Shown: positions 1 through 5,171 of the stretch, in pieces
How positions within the stretch are numbered: position 1 is the first letter of the stretch
Layout: each line of letters opens with the position of its first letter
DNA from: Bordetella sp.
GTDB lineage: Bacteria > Pseudomonadota > Gammaproteobacteria > Burkholderiales > Burkholderiaceae_B
Direction of reading: 5' to 3'
Assembly (NCBI GenBank): GCA_027450125.1
Contig: DAIDKG010000125.1
Location: 1 to 5,171, forward strand
DNA length: 5,171 nt
Notes under the pieces: generated by a model
What the model saw: the letters and a program-made list of their open reading frames with translations, nothing else
Told to the model about the DNA's origin: nothing
Database searches by the model: none
Position numbers and translations under genes: made by a program

Positions 1-1
1 C

Positions 2-82
2 ATGAAATTCGCGATCCCCGCCTTTTATTTTTATTTTTATTTTCTGAAGCCGCTGGCGGAGGTAGGGTCGCGTTCAAGCTGA
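2..82 (+). CDS. Phe/Tyr-rich leader peptide of the DAHP synthase gene (26 aa)
   Basis: A short frame opens with ATG AAA and ends in TGA at 80-82, giving 26 residues. Residues 8-14 read FYFYFYF, encoded as alternating TTT and TAT codons at 23-43; with Phe3 the peptide has five Phe and three Tyr. It is followed 18 bp after its stop by a strong intrinsic terminator, and then by the gene for the first enzyme of Phe/Tyr/Trp synthesis. This is the arrangement of classical attenuator leader peptides such as those of pheA and pheST in enterobacteria (established). The inferred role is to be translated as a sensor: the ribosome stalls in the run when charged tRNA-Phe or tRNA-Tyr is short. The peptide itself probably has no function. 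TTT and TAT stand out because the neighbouring genes prefer TTC and TAC. The ATG is the second base of the window, so its ribosome binding site and promoter are out of view and an earlier start cannot be excluded. Confidence 0.8.
   Translation: MKFAIPAFYFYFYFLKPLAEVGSRSS
23..40 (+). repeat. Three tandem TTTTAT hexamers encoding Phe-Tyr units
   Basis: The hexamer TTTTAT occurs three times in a row and is followed by a further TTT at 41-43. Each unit is two codons (Phe-Tyr), so gain or loss of a unit by slippage would keep the leader frame and only change the number of sensing codons. The tract is strikingly AT-rich in a GC-rich window. Confidence 0.85.
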
Positions 83-100
83 AATCAGCAAGAATCCCCC

Positions 101-129
101 AAGCCGCCAGCGAACCTGGCGGCTTTTTT
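101..129 (+). terminator. Rho-independent terminator (attenuator) before DAHP synthase
   Basis: AAGCCGCCAG (101-110) and CTGGCGGCTT (116-125) form a perfect 10-bp stem with a 5-nt loop (CGAAC). The run of six T at 124-129 immediately follows the GC core. It lies 18 bp after the leader-peptide stop and 66 bp before the DAHP synthase start. If it only ended an upstream gene, the aroG promoter would have to lie in 130-195, where I see no convincing one. Its 5' arm can pair instead with 51-59, which makes it conditional. Confidence 0.9.
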
Positions 130-141
130 GTTGCCGCCAGC
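103..141 (+). repeat. Repeated GCCGCCAGC element flanking the attenuator T-tract
   Basis: GCCGCCAGC occurs at 103-111 and again at 133-141. The complementary CTGGCGG occurs at 53-59 and 116-122. The second GCCGCCAGC, downstream of the T-run, could pair with the terminator's 3' arm or form a small hairpin with GGCGG at 147-151. Whether it is functional or a by-product of GC-rich sequence cannot be decided here. Confidence 0.5.
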
Positions 142-183
142 ATGCCGGCGGACAGGCGCAGCCTAAACCCGCACACACATTCC

Positions 184-188
184 TGGAG
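184..188 (+). promoter_or_regulatory. Ribosome binding site fixing the GTG start of DAHP synthase
   Basis: TGGAG at 184-188 lies 7 nt before GTG at 196. It decides the start against the in-frame ATG at 142, which would sit just after the terminator T-run, has no purine-rich site in front, and adds 18 residues (beginning MPADRR) that have no counterpart in the family. Confidence 0.8.
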
Positions 189-195
189 CAAACCC

Positions 196-1272
196 GTGTC
201 GCACAATACCGATGACCTTCGTATCCGTGAAATCAAGGAGCTGAATCCACCCGCGCACGTGATGCGCGAGTTTGCGGCCACCCCCGAGGTCTCCGCCACG
301 GTGTACGAGACGCGGCGCGCCCTGCATCGCATTCTGCATGGCATGGACGACCGTCTCATCGTGGTCGTCGGTCCCTGCTCCATCCACGACACCAGGGCTG
401 CGCTGGAATACGCAGGCCGGCTCAAGGCCGAGCGTGACCGCCTGGCTCCGGAACTGGAGATCGTGATGCGCGTGTATTTCGAGAAGCCGCGCACCACGGT
501 GGGCTGGAAGGGCCTGATCAACGATCCGGATCTGGACGGCAGCTTCAACATCAACAAAGGCGTGAGGGTGGCGCGCGAACTGCTTTTGCAGATCAACAGC
601 CTGGGACTGCCCGCTGGCTGCGAATACCTGGACATGATCACGCCGCAATACATAGCCGATCTCGTGTCCTGGGGGGCGATCGGCGCGCGCACCACCGAGA
701 GCCAGGTGCACCGCGAGCTGGCGTCCGGCCTGTCATGCCCGGTCGGTTTCAAGAACGGCACCGACGGCAACGTGAAGATCGCCGTCGATGCCATCAAGGC
801 CGCTTCGCAGCCGCATCATTTCCTGTCGGTGACAAAGGGCGGGCATTCCGCCATCGTTTCGACCGCGGGCAACGAGGACTGCCATGTGATCCTGCGCGGC
901 GGCAAGACGCCAAACTACGATGCCGCCAGCGTCGAGGCTGCCTGCCAGGAGATGGCCAAGTCCGGGCTGGCCCAGCGCATCATGATCGACGCCAGCCACG
1001 CCAACAGCAGCAAGAATCCCGAAAACCAGCCGCTGGTCATGGAGGATGTGGCGCAGCAGATGGAGCGCGGCGAAAGCCGGATCGCGGGTGTGATGATCGA
1101 AAGCCATCTGGTTGCCGGACGGCAGGACCATGTACCGGGACAGCCGCTGGTCTACGGCCAGAGCGTTACCGACGGCTGCATCGACTGGGATCGCACTCGC
1201 GAGGTGTTGCAGCGCCTAGCCGACGCCGTGCGCGCGCGTCGCCTGGCCGTGGGCGTCGTCGCCGGCAAGTGA
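196..1272 (+). CDS. aroG: 3-deoxy-7-phosphoheptulonate (DAHP) synthase, type I, AroG/AroF class
   Basis: Condenses phosphoenolpyruvate with erythrose 4-phosphate to DAHP, the committed first step of the shikimate pathway, in the cytoplasm. From the GTG start at 196 the protein has 358 residues, close to the 350 of E. coli AroG, and aligns with it without offset through the active site. The metal ligands are Cys61 (in GPCSIHD), His268 (in DASHANSSK), Glu302 (in MIESHL) and Asp326 (in VTDGCIDW). Substrate-binding Arg92 and Lys97 lie in MRVYFEKPRTT. The N-terminus keeps the NTDDLRIREIKEL segment typical of feedback-regulated members, so allosteric inhibition by an aromatic amino acid is likely. 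Whether the effector is Phe or Tyr cannot be told by eye, so the symbol aroG is by similarity only. An apparent Phe/Tyr attenuator lies upstream and a terminator-like hairpin downstream, suggesting a single-gene unit. The enzyme looks intact. Confidence 0.96.
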   Translation: MSHNTDDLRIREIKELNPPAHVMREFAATPEVSATVYETRRALHRILHGMDDRLIVVVGPCSIHDTRAALEYAGRLKAERDRLAPELEIVMRVYFEKPRTTVGWKGLINDPDLDGSFNINKGVRVARELLLQINSLGLPAGCEYLDMITPQYIADLVSWGAIGARTTESQVHRELASGLSCPVGFKNGTDGNVKIAVDAIKAASQPHHFLSVTKGGHSAIVSTAGNEDCHVILRGGKTPNYDAASVEAACQEMAKSGLAQRIMIDASHANSSKNPENQPLVMEDVAQQMERGESRIAGVMIESHLVAGRQDHVPGQPLVYGQSVTDGCIDWDRTREVLQRLADAVRARRLAVGVVAGK

Positions 1273-1290
1273 TCTGCCTGTCCTGAAGAT

Positions 1291-1317
1291 ATCGGGCGCG
1301 TAAATCGCGCCCGATTT
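1291..1317 (+). terminator. Terminator-like hairpin after DAHP synthase
   Basis: ATCGGGCGCG (1291-1300) and CGCGCCCGAT (1306-1315) form a perfect 10-bp stem around the loop TAAAT, 18 bp after the stop codon. The following T-run is weak (TTACTTCT), so termination may be less efficient than at the upstream attenuator. Confidence 0.8.
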
Positions 1318-1384
1318 ACTTCTGCCTGCGTAAAGACACAATTTCAGTCATTTGCGCCGAGCAATTGCGCTACCTTAGAAACGC

Positions 1385-1403
1385 CCGTCGATCTCTTCGA
1401 CGG
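1385..1403 (+). other. Inverted repeat/hairpin in the 5' leader of the S53 peptidase gene
   Basis: CCGTCGA (1385-1391) and TCGACGG (1397-1403) form a perfect 7-bp stem with a 5-nt loop (TCTCT). It lies 15 nt before the Shine-Dalgarno sequence, with no T-run after it, so it is not a terminator. It could be an operator or an mRNA structure; the sequence does not show which. The rest of the 1273-1430 gap shows no promoter I would defend. Confidence 0.45.
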
Positions 1404-1418
1404 CGCGTGTCTGGCATC

Positions 1419-1425
1419 GAGGAGG
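1419..1425 (+). promoter_or_regulatory. Strong ribosome binding site of the S53 peptidase gene
   Basis: GAGGAGG at 1419-1425 lies 5 nt before ATG at 1431. This decides the start against the in-frame TTG at 1365, which has no comparable site and would add an arginine-rich 22-residue extension translated from the hairpin leader. Confidence 0.85.
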
Positions 1426-1430
1426 CTTTC

Positions 1431-2999
1431 ATGACCGGATTTCATCGTGCGGACAGCGCTTTGCCTGCGCCCGACCGATCCGCCTGCCTGGGCGCCTGCG
1501 ACCCCGCCGAGATCATTCAGGCGACGGTGTTGCTGCGCAGGCGCAATCAGCCCGCCCTGGACGCCCTGCTCAAGCGCATGGAGCGAGGCGATTCCGACGC
1601 CAGGCTGGTGACGCGCAAAGGCTTTGCCAGGCGATTCGGCGCCGCGGCGGCCGATTTCGCTGTCGTTCGCGCCTTCGCGCGGCGCAATCGCCTTGCCGTC
1701 CTGAATACCGACTCGGCCGCCTGTACGGCACTTTTGTCAGGCAGTGTCGCGCAGTTCGAATCGGCATTCGGCGTGACCCTGATGCGCTATCGGCATCCGC
1801 AGTGGGGGACTTATATGAGTCATGCGCAAACCCCGCCTTTGCCAGCGGCCTTGCAGGGCATCGCCTTGGCGGTGCTGGGGCTGGATCGCCGTCCCGCGGC
1901 GCGTACGCATTTTCGCATCAGGCCGCACGCCGAGCTATCGAAGCGGTCTTACACGCCGCCGCAACTGGCCTCGATTTACGATTTTCCCGCTGGCGACGGC
2001 ACCGGCCAATGCATAGCGCTGATCGAACTGGGCGGCGGCTATCGCGCGGCAGACGTCGCCCGGTATTTCGAATCGCTGGGCCTGGCCAAGTCGCCCGCGC
2101 TGGTCGACGTGGGCGTGGACGGTGGCCGCAATGCACCGACCGGCGATCCCGGCGGACCGGATGGGGAAGTCGCCTTGGATATCGAGGTGGCCGGCGCCAT
2201 CGCGCCGGGCGCCAGGCTCGCCGTGTATTTCGCCTCCAACAGCGCTGCGGGTTTCATCCAGGCGGTCAGCCAGGCCGTGCACGACCAGGCCAACCAGCCG
2301 TCGGTCGTATCCATCAGTTGGGGCGGTCCCGAGGCAGGCTGGTCCGCGCAGTCCATCCAGGCATTCGAACAGGTCCTGCAGGCGGCCGCCGCCCTGGGCT
2401 TGACGGTCTGTGTCGCGGCCGGCGACAGCGGCTCGCAGGGCGGTTCCCCGGATGGCACGAACGAGGTCGATTTTCCCGCGTCGAGTCCGTACGTGCTGGC
2501 CTGCGGCGGCACGACGCTGGATGCCGCTTCCGCGACCGGCCGGATAAGCGAGACGGTCTGGAATGACGGCAGCCAGGGCGGCGCGACGGGTGGTGGAGTC
2601 AGCGGCGTGTTTCCCGTTCCGGTCTGGCAGCGGCATCTCCAGGTCAGGCGCACCGCAGGCGCGGCCGCGCCGCTGACCGGGCGGGGCGTCCCCGATGTCG
2701 CAGGCGATGCCGATCCGCAAAGCGGCTATGCGGTGTCGGTCGACGGAACCCCGGCCGTGGTGGGCGGCACCAGCGCAGTCGCACCGCTGTGGGCAGCGCT
2801 GGTGGCGCGGCTCAATGCGGCCTCGGGACGCACGCTGGGATGGATCAATCCGGTTCTTTACGCGCATCCCACCATGTTCAGGGACATCGTCCAGGGCAAT
2901 AACGGCGGCTATGCGGCCGCGACGGGCTGGGACGCTTGCACCGGCCTGGGCAGCCCCGACGGCGTGAAGATCGAGTCAGCGGTGCTGCAGCCGGATTGA
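1431..2999 (+). CDS. Kumamolisin-like serine-carboxyl endopeptidase (family S53, sedolisin)
   Basis: An endopeptidase of the sedolisin family; characterised members cleave proteins mostly at acidic pH and self-process by removing an N-terminal prodomain. From ATG 1431 it has 522 residues. A prodomain spans roughly residues 24-165. The catalytic domain starts near residue 167-174 (YTPPQLASIYDFP) and resembles kumamolisin closely. The catalytic residues are Glu246 and Asp250 in DGEVALDIEVAG, the oxyanion Asp332 in AAGDSGS, and Ser448 in GGTSAVAPL. The calcium site is present, with Asp485-Ile486 (FRDI) and Asp501 in GWDACTGLGSP. All key residues are intact, so an active enzyme is expected. I see no hydrophobic signal peptide at the N-terminus (MTGFHRADSALPAPDRSACL), although substrates of this family are normally extracytoplasmic. 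The export route is unknown. It probably shares a transcript with the S10 peptidase gene 38 bp downstream. Confidence 0.95.
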   Translation: MTGFHRADSALPAPDRSACLGACDPAEIIQATVLLRRRNQPALDALLKRMERGDSDARLVTRKGFARRFGAAAADFAVVRAFARRNRLAVLNTDSAACTALLSGSVAQFESAFGVTLMRYRHPQWGTYMSHAQTPPLPAALQGIALAVLGLDRRPAARTHFRIRPHAELSKRSYTPPQLASIYDFPAGDGTGQCIALIELGGGYRAADVARYFESLGLAKSPALVDVGVDGGRNAPTGDPGGPDGEVALDIEVAGAIAPGARLAVYFASNSAAGFIQAVSQAVHDQANQPSVVSISWGGPEAGWSAQSIQAFEQVLQAAAALGLTVCVAAGDSGSQGGSPDGTNEVDFPASSPYVLACGGTTLDAASATGRISETVWNDGSQGGATGGGVSGVFPVPVWQRHLQVRRTAGAAAPLTGRGVPDVAGDADPQSGYAVSVDGTPAVVGGTSAVAPLWAALVARLNAASGRTLGWINPVLYAHPTMFRDIVQGNNGGYAAATGWDACTGLGSPDGVKIESAVLQPD

Positions 3000-3001
3000 T
3001 T

Positions 3002-3020
3002 GCCCGCGCGCCGTGCGGGC
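3002..3020 (+). other. Small GC-rich hairpin between the two peptidase genes
   Basis: GCCCGC (3002-3007) and GCGGGC (3015-3020) form a 6-bp stem with a 7-nt loop in the 38-bp gap, directly before the next gene's ribosome binding site. There is no T-run, so it is not an intrinsic terminator. It might affect mRNA stability or coupling of translation, or be chance in GC-rich sequence. Confidence 0.4.
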
Positions 3021-3026
3021 CGACAC

Positions 3027-3031
3027 GGGAG
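3027..3031 (+). promoter_or_regulatory. Ribosome binding site of the S10 peptidase gene
   Basis: GGGAG at 3027-3031 lies 6 nt before ATG at 3038. It supports this start over the in-frame ATG at 2936, which lies inside the end of the S53 gene and would add 34 residues without family resemblance. Confidence 0.8.
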
Positions 3032-3037
3032 CGAAAT

Positions 3038-4618
3038 ATGAGCAAGCCCATCGAACGGCACGATCAGCCTTATGACGATCCGGTCGCCTATGGCAACGGT
3101 CCCGACGACGCGGTCGATCCGGTCGGCGAGACCGAGGCCGTCACGCATCATGTGATCGAACTGGCGGGCCGACATCTGGCCTACACGGCTACGGCGGGCC
3201 ACCTGGTGGCGGTCGATCCCGCCAGTTCCCGGCCATGCGCGGCGTTTTTCTATGTCGCCTTCACGCTCGACGGCCATGCGCAGCATGCACGGCCCGTCAC
3301 GTTCTTCTACAACGGCGGGCCGGGATCTTCGTCGGTGTTCCTGCTGCTCGGCTCGTTCGCACCGCGCCGGATACATACCTCGATGCCTGACTTCACACCG
3401 CCCGCGCCGTATCGGCTGGAGGACAATCCCGACACCTTGCTCGACAAAAGCGATCTGGTGTTCGTCAATCCCGTCGGCACGGGCTATTCGTCCGCGATCA
3501 AGCCCTTTCGTAACCGCGATTTCTGGGGCGTGGATCAGGATGCCGATTCGCTCAAGCAGTTCATCAAGCGCTACCTGACGCGCTACCGGCGCTGGAACTC
3601 GCCCAAATACCTGTTCGGCGAGTCCTACGGCACGGCGCGCAGCTGTGTGCTGGCCTACCGCCTGCACGAAGACGGCGTCGACCTGAACGGCATTACGCTG
3701 CAGTCTTCCATACTCGATTACCGGCAGTCGGGCGATCCGGTCGGCGCACTGCCGACGGCGGCGGCGGATGCCTGGTATCACAAATGCCTCGCTCAGGCGC
3801 CGGCCGACCTGGGGGGGTATGCGGAGCAGGTCGCGCTGTTCGCGCGCAGCGATTATCGCGATGCCCTGGACAGTTTTCCGGCGATCGATGCCAGGGTCCT
3901 GGCCCGGCTTTCGGCCTGCACGGGCATCGGCGCCGATACGCTGCGTTCGTGGAAACTGGACGTCGCAGGCGATGACGCGCAGGGGCGATCCCTGTTTCTG
4001 ACCACGCTGCTGCGTTCGCGCGGCCTGGCGCTGGGCGCCTACGATGGCCGCGTGACCGGCATCGAATCGGGCATAGCCGGACGTGTCGATCCCAACTCGG
4101 GTAGCAACGATCCGGCCATGACGGCGGTGGCGGGCGTCTATACGGCGATGTGGAACGTATACCTGAACGAGGAACTGCAATATGCCAGCGCCTCCTCGTT
4201 CACCGACCTGAACGACCGGGCCTTCGCCAACTGGGACTTCCATCACGTCGACCCGGCGGGCGCGCAGCAGGGCATCGATGCGCAAGACCGGATCGTGCTA
4301 TACACCGCCGGCGATCTGGCCGCGGTGATGGCCCTGAATGTCGATCTGAAAGTGCTGTCGGCCAACGGTTATTACGACTTCGTCACACCGTTCTACCAGA
4401 CAGTGATCGACCTGCAGCGCATGCCCCTGGACGACCCGGGTGTGCGCCGCAACCTGTCGGCGCGCTTTTATCCGTCCGGCCACATGGTCTACCTTGACGG
4501 CGCATCACGCACGATGCTCCGCCGCGATCTGGGGGCGATGTACGACGCGACGCTGGGCGATGCCCCCGCCGTGGCGCGGATAAGGACTCTGCAAATGATG
4601 AGAGCAAGAGGCGGTTAG
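3038..4618 (+). CDS. Serine carboxypeptidase-like protein (peptidase family S10)
   Basis: An alpha/beta-hydrolase-fold exopeptidase expected to remove C-terminal residues from peptides. From ATG 3038 it has 526 residues. The oxyanion loop NGGPGSSS is at residues 92-99. The nucleophile Ser196 lies in FGESYGTARS, the catalytic Asp447 in NGYYDFVTPF and the catalytic His482 in YPSGHMVYLD. The order Ser-Asp-His and the spacing fit family S10, and the NGYYD and SGHM contexts resemble the bacterial branch rather than the yeast carboxypeptidase Y branch. All three triad residues are present. The N-terminus (MSKPIERHDQPYDDPVAYG) is acidic and polar with no signal peptide, although bacterial relatives are often predicted to be exported. 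The gene follows the S53 endopeptidase gene by 38 bp with no terminator between, so a joint role in peptide breakdown is plausible: the endopeptidase opens chains and this enzyme trims them. Actual substrate and location are unknown; related folds also include acyltransferases. Confidence 0.92.
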   Translation: MSKPIERHDQPYDDPVAYGNGPDDAVDPVGETEAVTHHVIELAGRHLAYTATAGHLVAVDPASSRPCAAFFYVAFTLDGHAQHARPVTFFYNGGPGSSSVFLLLGSFAPRRIHTSMPDFTPPAPYRLEDNPDTLLDKSDLVFVNPVGTGYSSAIKPFRNRDFWGVDQDADSLKQFIKRYLTRYRRWNSPKYLFGESYGTARSCVLAYRLHEDGVDLNGITLQSSILDYRQSGDPVGALPTAAADAWYHKCLAQAPADLGGYAEQVALFARSDYRDALDSFPAIDARVLARLSACTGIGADTLRSWKLDVAGDDAQGRSLFLTTLLRSRGLALGAYDGRVTGIESGIAGRVDPNSGSNDPAMTAVAGVYTAMWNVYLNEELQYASASSFTDLNDRAFANWDFHHVDPAGAQQGIDAQDRIVLYTAGDLAAVMALNVDLKVLSANGYYDFVTPFYQTVIDLQRMPLDDPGVRRNLSARFYPSGHMVYLDGASRTMLRRDLGAMYDATLGDAPAVARIRTLQMMRARGG

Positions 4619-4698
4619 CAGCTTGCCGCGGCGCGGAGTTAAGATTGCAGGATAGTTTGCGGCCCATATTCCAGAACAGACAGAGACACCCGCCCAAC

Positions 4699-5171
4699 AT
4701 GAACGCTCCCCATCATCCCGAGACCTTGCGCCGCCCCATTGCGCCGGCATTTCTGGACGCTTTGCGCGCCCGTTTCGGCGACCGGTTCTCCGTCGCGGCG
4801 GCGGTGCGCGAGCATCACGGCAAGGATGAATCGCCCTATTTGCCCGTGCCGCCGGAGGCCGTGGTCTTCGCGCACAGCACCGAAGAGGTCGCAGACGTGG
4901 CCAGGCTGTGCAACGCGCATGGCGTGCCGCTCATTCCGTACGGCGTGGGCTCCTCGCTCGAAGGCCATCTGCTGGCCGTGCAGGGAGGCATCAGCCTGGA
5001 CCTGTCGCAGATGAACCGGGTGCTGGCCGTCAACGCCGAGGACCTGACGGCCACGGTTCAAGCTGGCGTGACGCGCAAGCAGCTCAACGACGAAATCCGC
5101 TCCACGGGGCTGTTCTTTCCCATCGACCCGGGCGCCGATGCGAGCCTGGGCGGCATGGCGGCCACGCGCGC
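4699..5171 (+). CDS. FAD-linked D-lactate dehydrogenase (cytochrome)-type oxidoreductase, 5' part
   Basis: The frame opens at ATG 4699 and is still open at the window edge, giving 157 residues and two bases of the next codon. It covers the start of the PCMH-type FAD-binding domain. The FAD pyrophosphate-binding loop is at residues 80-90 (PYGVGSSLEGH), followed by GGISLDLSQMNRVL at 96-109 and DPGADASLGGMAATR at 143-157. That last motif is typical of D-lactate dehydrogenase (cytochrome) and its close relatives, which oxidise D-2-hydroxyacids such as D-lactate to 2-oxoacids and pass electrons to the respiratory chain. GlcD-type glycolate oxidase subunits and other FAD-linked oxidases share the fold, so the substrate is inferred. 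The C-terminal substrate domain is outside the window. No clear Shine-Dalgarno precedes the ATG (only AGACAGAGAC, 4678-4687). The 80-bp gap after the S10 gene has neither a terminator nor a defensible promoter. Confidence 0.88.
   Translation, partial: MNAPHHPETLRRPIAPAFLDALRARFGDRFSVAAAVREHHGKDESPYLPVPPEAVVFAHSTEEVADVARLCNAHGVPLIPYGVGSSLEGHLLAVQGGISLDLSQMNRVLAVNAEDLTATVQAGVTRKQLNDEIRSTGLFFPIDPGADASLGGMAATR

Larger units (their letters stand above)
16..129 (+). promoter_or_regulatory. Putative Phe/Tyr transcription attenuator upstream of DAHP synthase
   Basis: Four segments with mutually exclusive pairings can be read directly. Segment 1 (CCGCC, 18-22) pairs with GGCGG at 55-59; it extends by C16-C17 with G61-G62 across a bulged A60. 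Segment 2 (CGCTGGCGG, 51-59) is the exact reverse complement of segment 3 (CCGCCAGCG, 104-112), a 9-bp antiterminator. Segment 3 is also the 5' arm of the terminator, whose 3' arm is segment 4 (116-125). Segment 1 lies immediately before the Phe-Tyr codons. A ribosome stalled on the early codons would cover it, free segment 2 and favour 2:3, allowing read-through. With ample Phe and Tyr, or without translation, 1:2 and 3:4 would form and transcription would stop. The stop codon lies between segments 2 and 3, unlike the trp leader, so termination in the fed state would depend on transit through segment 2 or re-formation of 1:2. The pairings are seen; the mechanism is inferred. Confidence 0.72.

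Noticed and set aside
23..43. The T-rich tract as the U-run of an upstream gene's terminator
   Set aside because: No adequate hairpin is visible in 1-22, and the strict TTTTAT periodicity in frame with ATG fits codons better than a U-run. It cannot be fully excluded because the left flank is missing.
142..195. An 18-residue N-terminal extension of DAHP synthase from ATG 142
   Set aside because: No ribosome binding site, sits right behind the attenuator T-run, and the GTG at 196 has a well-spaced TGGAG and gives E. coli-like numbering of all active-site residues.
735..1286. A 183-codon + strand frame overlapping the DAHP synthase gene
   Set aside because: It overlaps the conserved metal-binding half of DAHP synthase in another frame and its product is an Arg/Gly-rich shadow.
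1352..1380. TTGCGC (1352-1357) and TTAGAA (1375-1380) as a promoter for the S53 gene
   Set aside because: The 17-bp spacing is right but the -10 element matches the consensus poorly; similar matches arise by chance.
1935..2867. A 310-codon minus-strand open frame across the S53 catalytic domain
   Set aside because: Antisense shadow of a well-conserved catalytic domain; composition is Arg/Ala/Gly-rich and no domain is recognisable.
2909..4285. A 458-codon open frame on the minus strand across the S10 peptidase gene
   Set aside because: It is antisense to a gene with a complete, recognisable catalytic triad; its product is arginine-rich with no motif I recognise, as expected of a shadow frame in GC-rich coding DNA.
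4623..4670. Promoter elements (TTGCCG, TAAGAT, CATATT) before the flavoprotein gene
   Set aside because: No combination gives a 16-18 bp spacing with acceptable matches.
1..5171. CRISPR arrays, tRNA or rRNA genes, insertion sequences, prophage or defence genes
   Set aside because: No spaced direct repeats, cloverleaf sequences, transposase motifs or terminal inverted repeats were seen; all long frames are explained by metabolic and peptidase genes.

Overview
The window reads as GC-rich chromosomal DNA of a betaproteobacterium. The strongly GC-ending codons, the DAHP synthase and the D-lactate dehydrogenase-type flavoprotein fit the Alcaligenaceae (Bordetella/Achromobacter group). That placement is by recall of family resemblance, not by a search. 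All genes are on the + strand.

Layout. (1) Positions 1-195 hold what looks like a complete amino-acid-sensing transcription attenuator. It has a 26-codon leader peptide with an uninterrupted Phe-Tyr-Phe-Tyr-Phe-Tyr-Phe run, a strong intrinsic terminator (101-129), and upstream segments that can form a competing antiterminator. (2) Positions 196-1272 encode a type I DAHP synthase (aroG/aroF type), the first enzyme of the shikimate pathway leading to Phe, Tyr and Trp. It is followed by an intrinsic-terminator-like hairpin at 1291-1317. (3) Positions 1431-2999 encode a kumamolisin-like S53 (sedolisin) serine-carboxyl endopeptidase, preceded by a small 5'-leader hairpin. (4) Positions 3038-4618, only 38 bp downstream, encode an S10 serine carboxypeptidase-like protein. 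The two peptidases probably form one transcription unit. (5) Positions 4699-5171 hold the 5' part of an FAD-linked D-lactate dehydrogenase (cytochrome)-type gene that runs off the right edge.

How the parts work together. The leader peptide, terminator and antiterminator would couple DAHP synthase transcription to the supply of charged tRNA-Phe and tRNA-Tyr, the end products of its own pathway. In E. coli, DAHP synthase genes are controlled mainly by the TyrR and TrpR repressors, so attenuation here would be a different regulatory solution. It is the most interesting item in the window. The S53/S10 pair joins an endopeptidase and an exopeptidase from two families whose characterised members mostly work at acidic pH. 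Neither protein shows an obvious signal peptide, so where they act is unresolved. The flavoprotein belongs to lactate/2-hydroxyacid oxidation and has no evident functional link to its neighbours.
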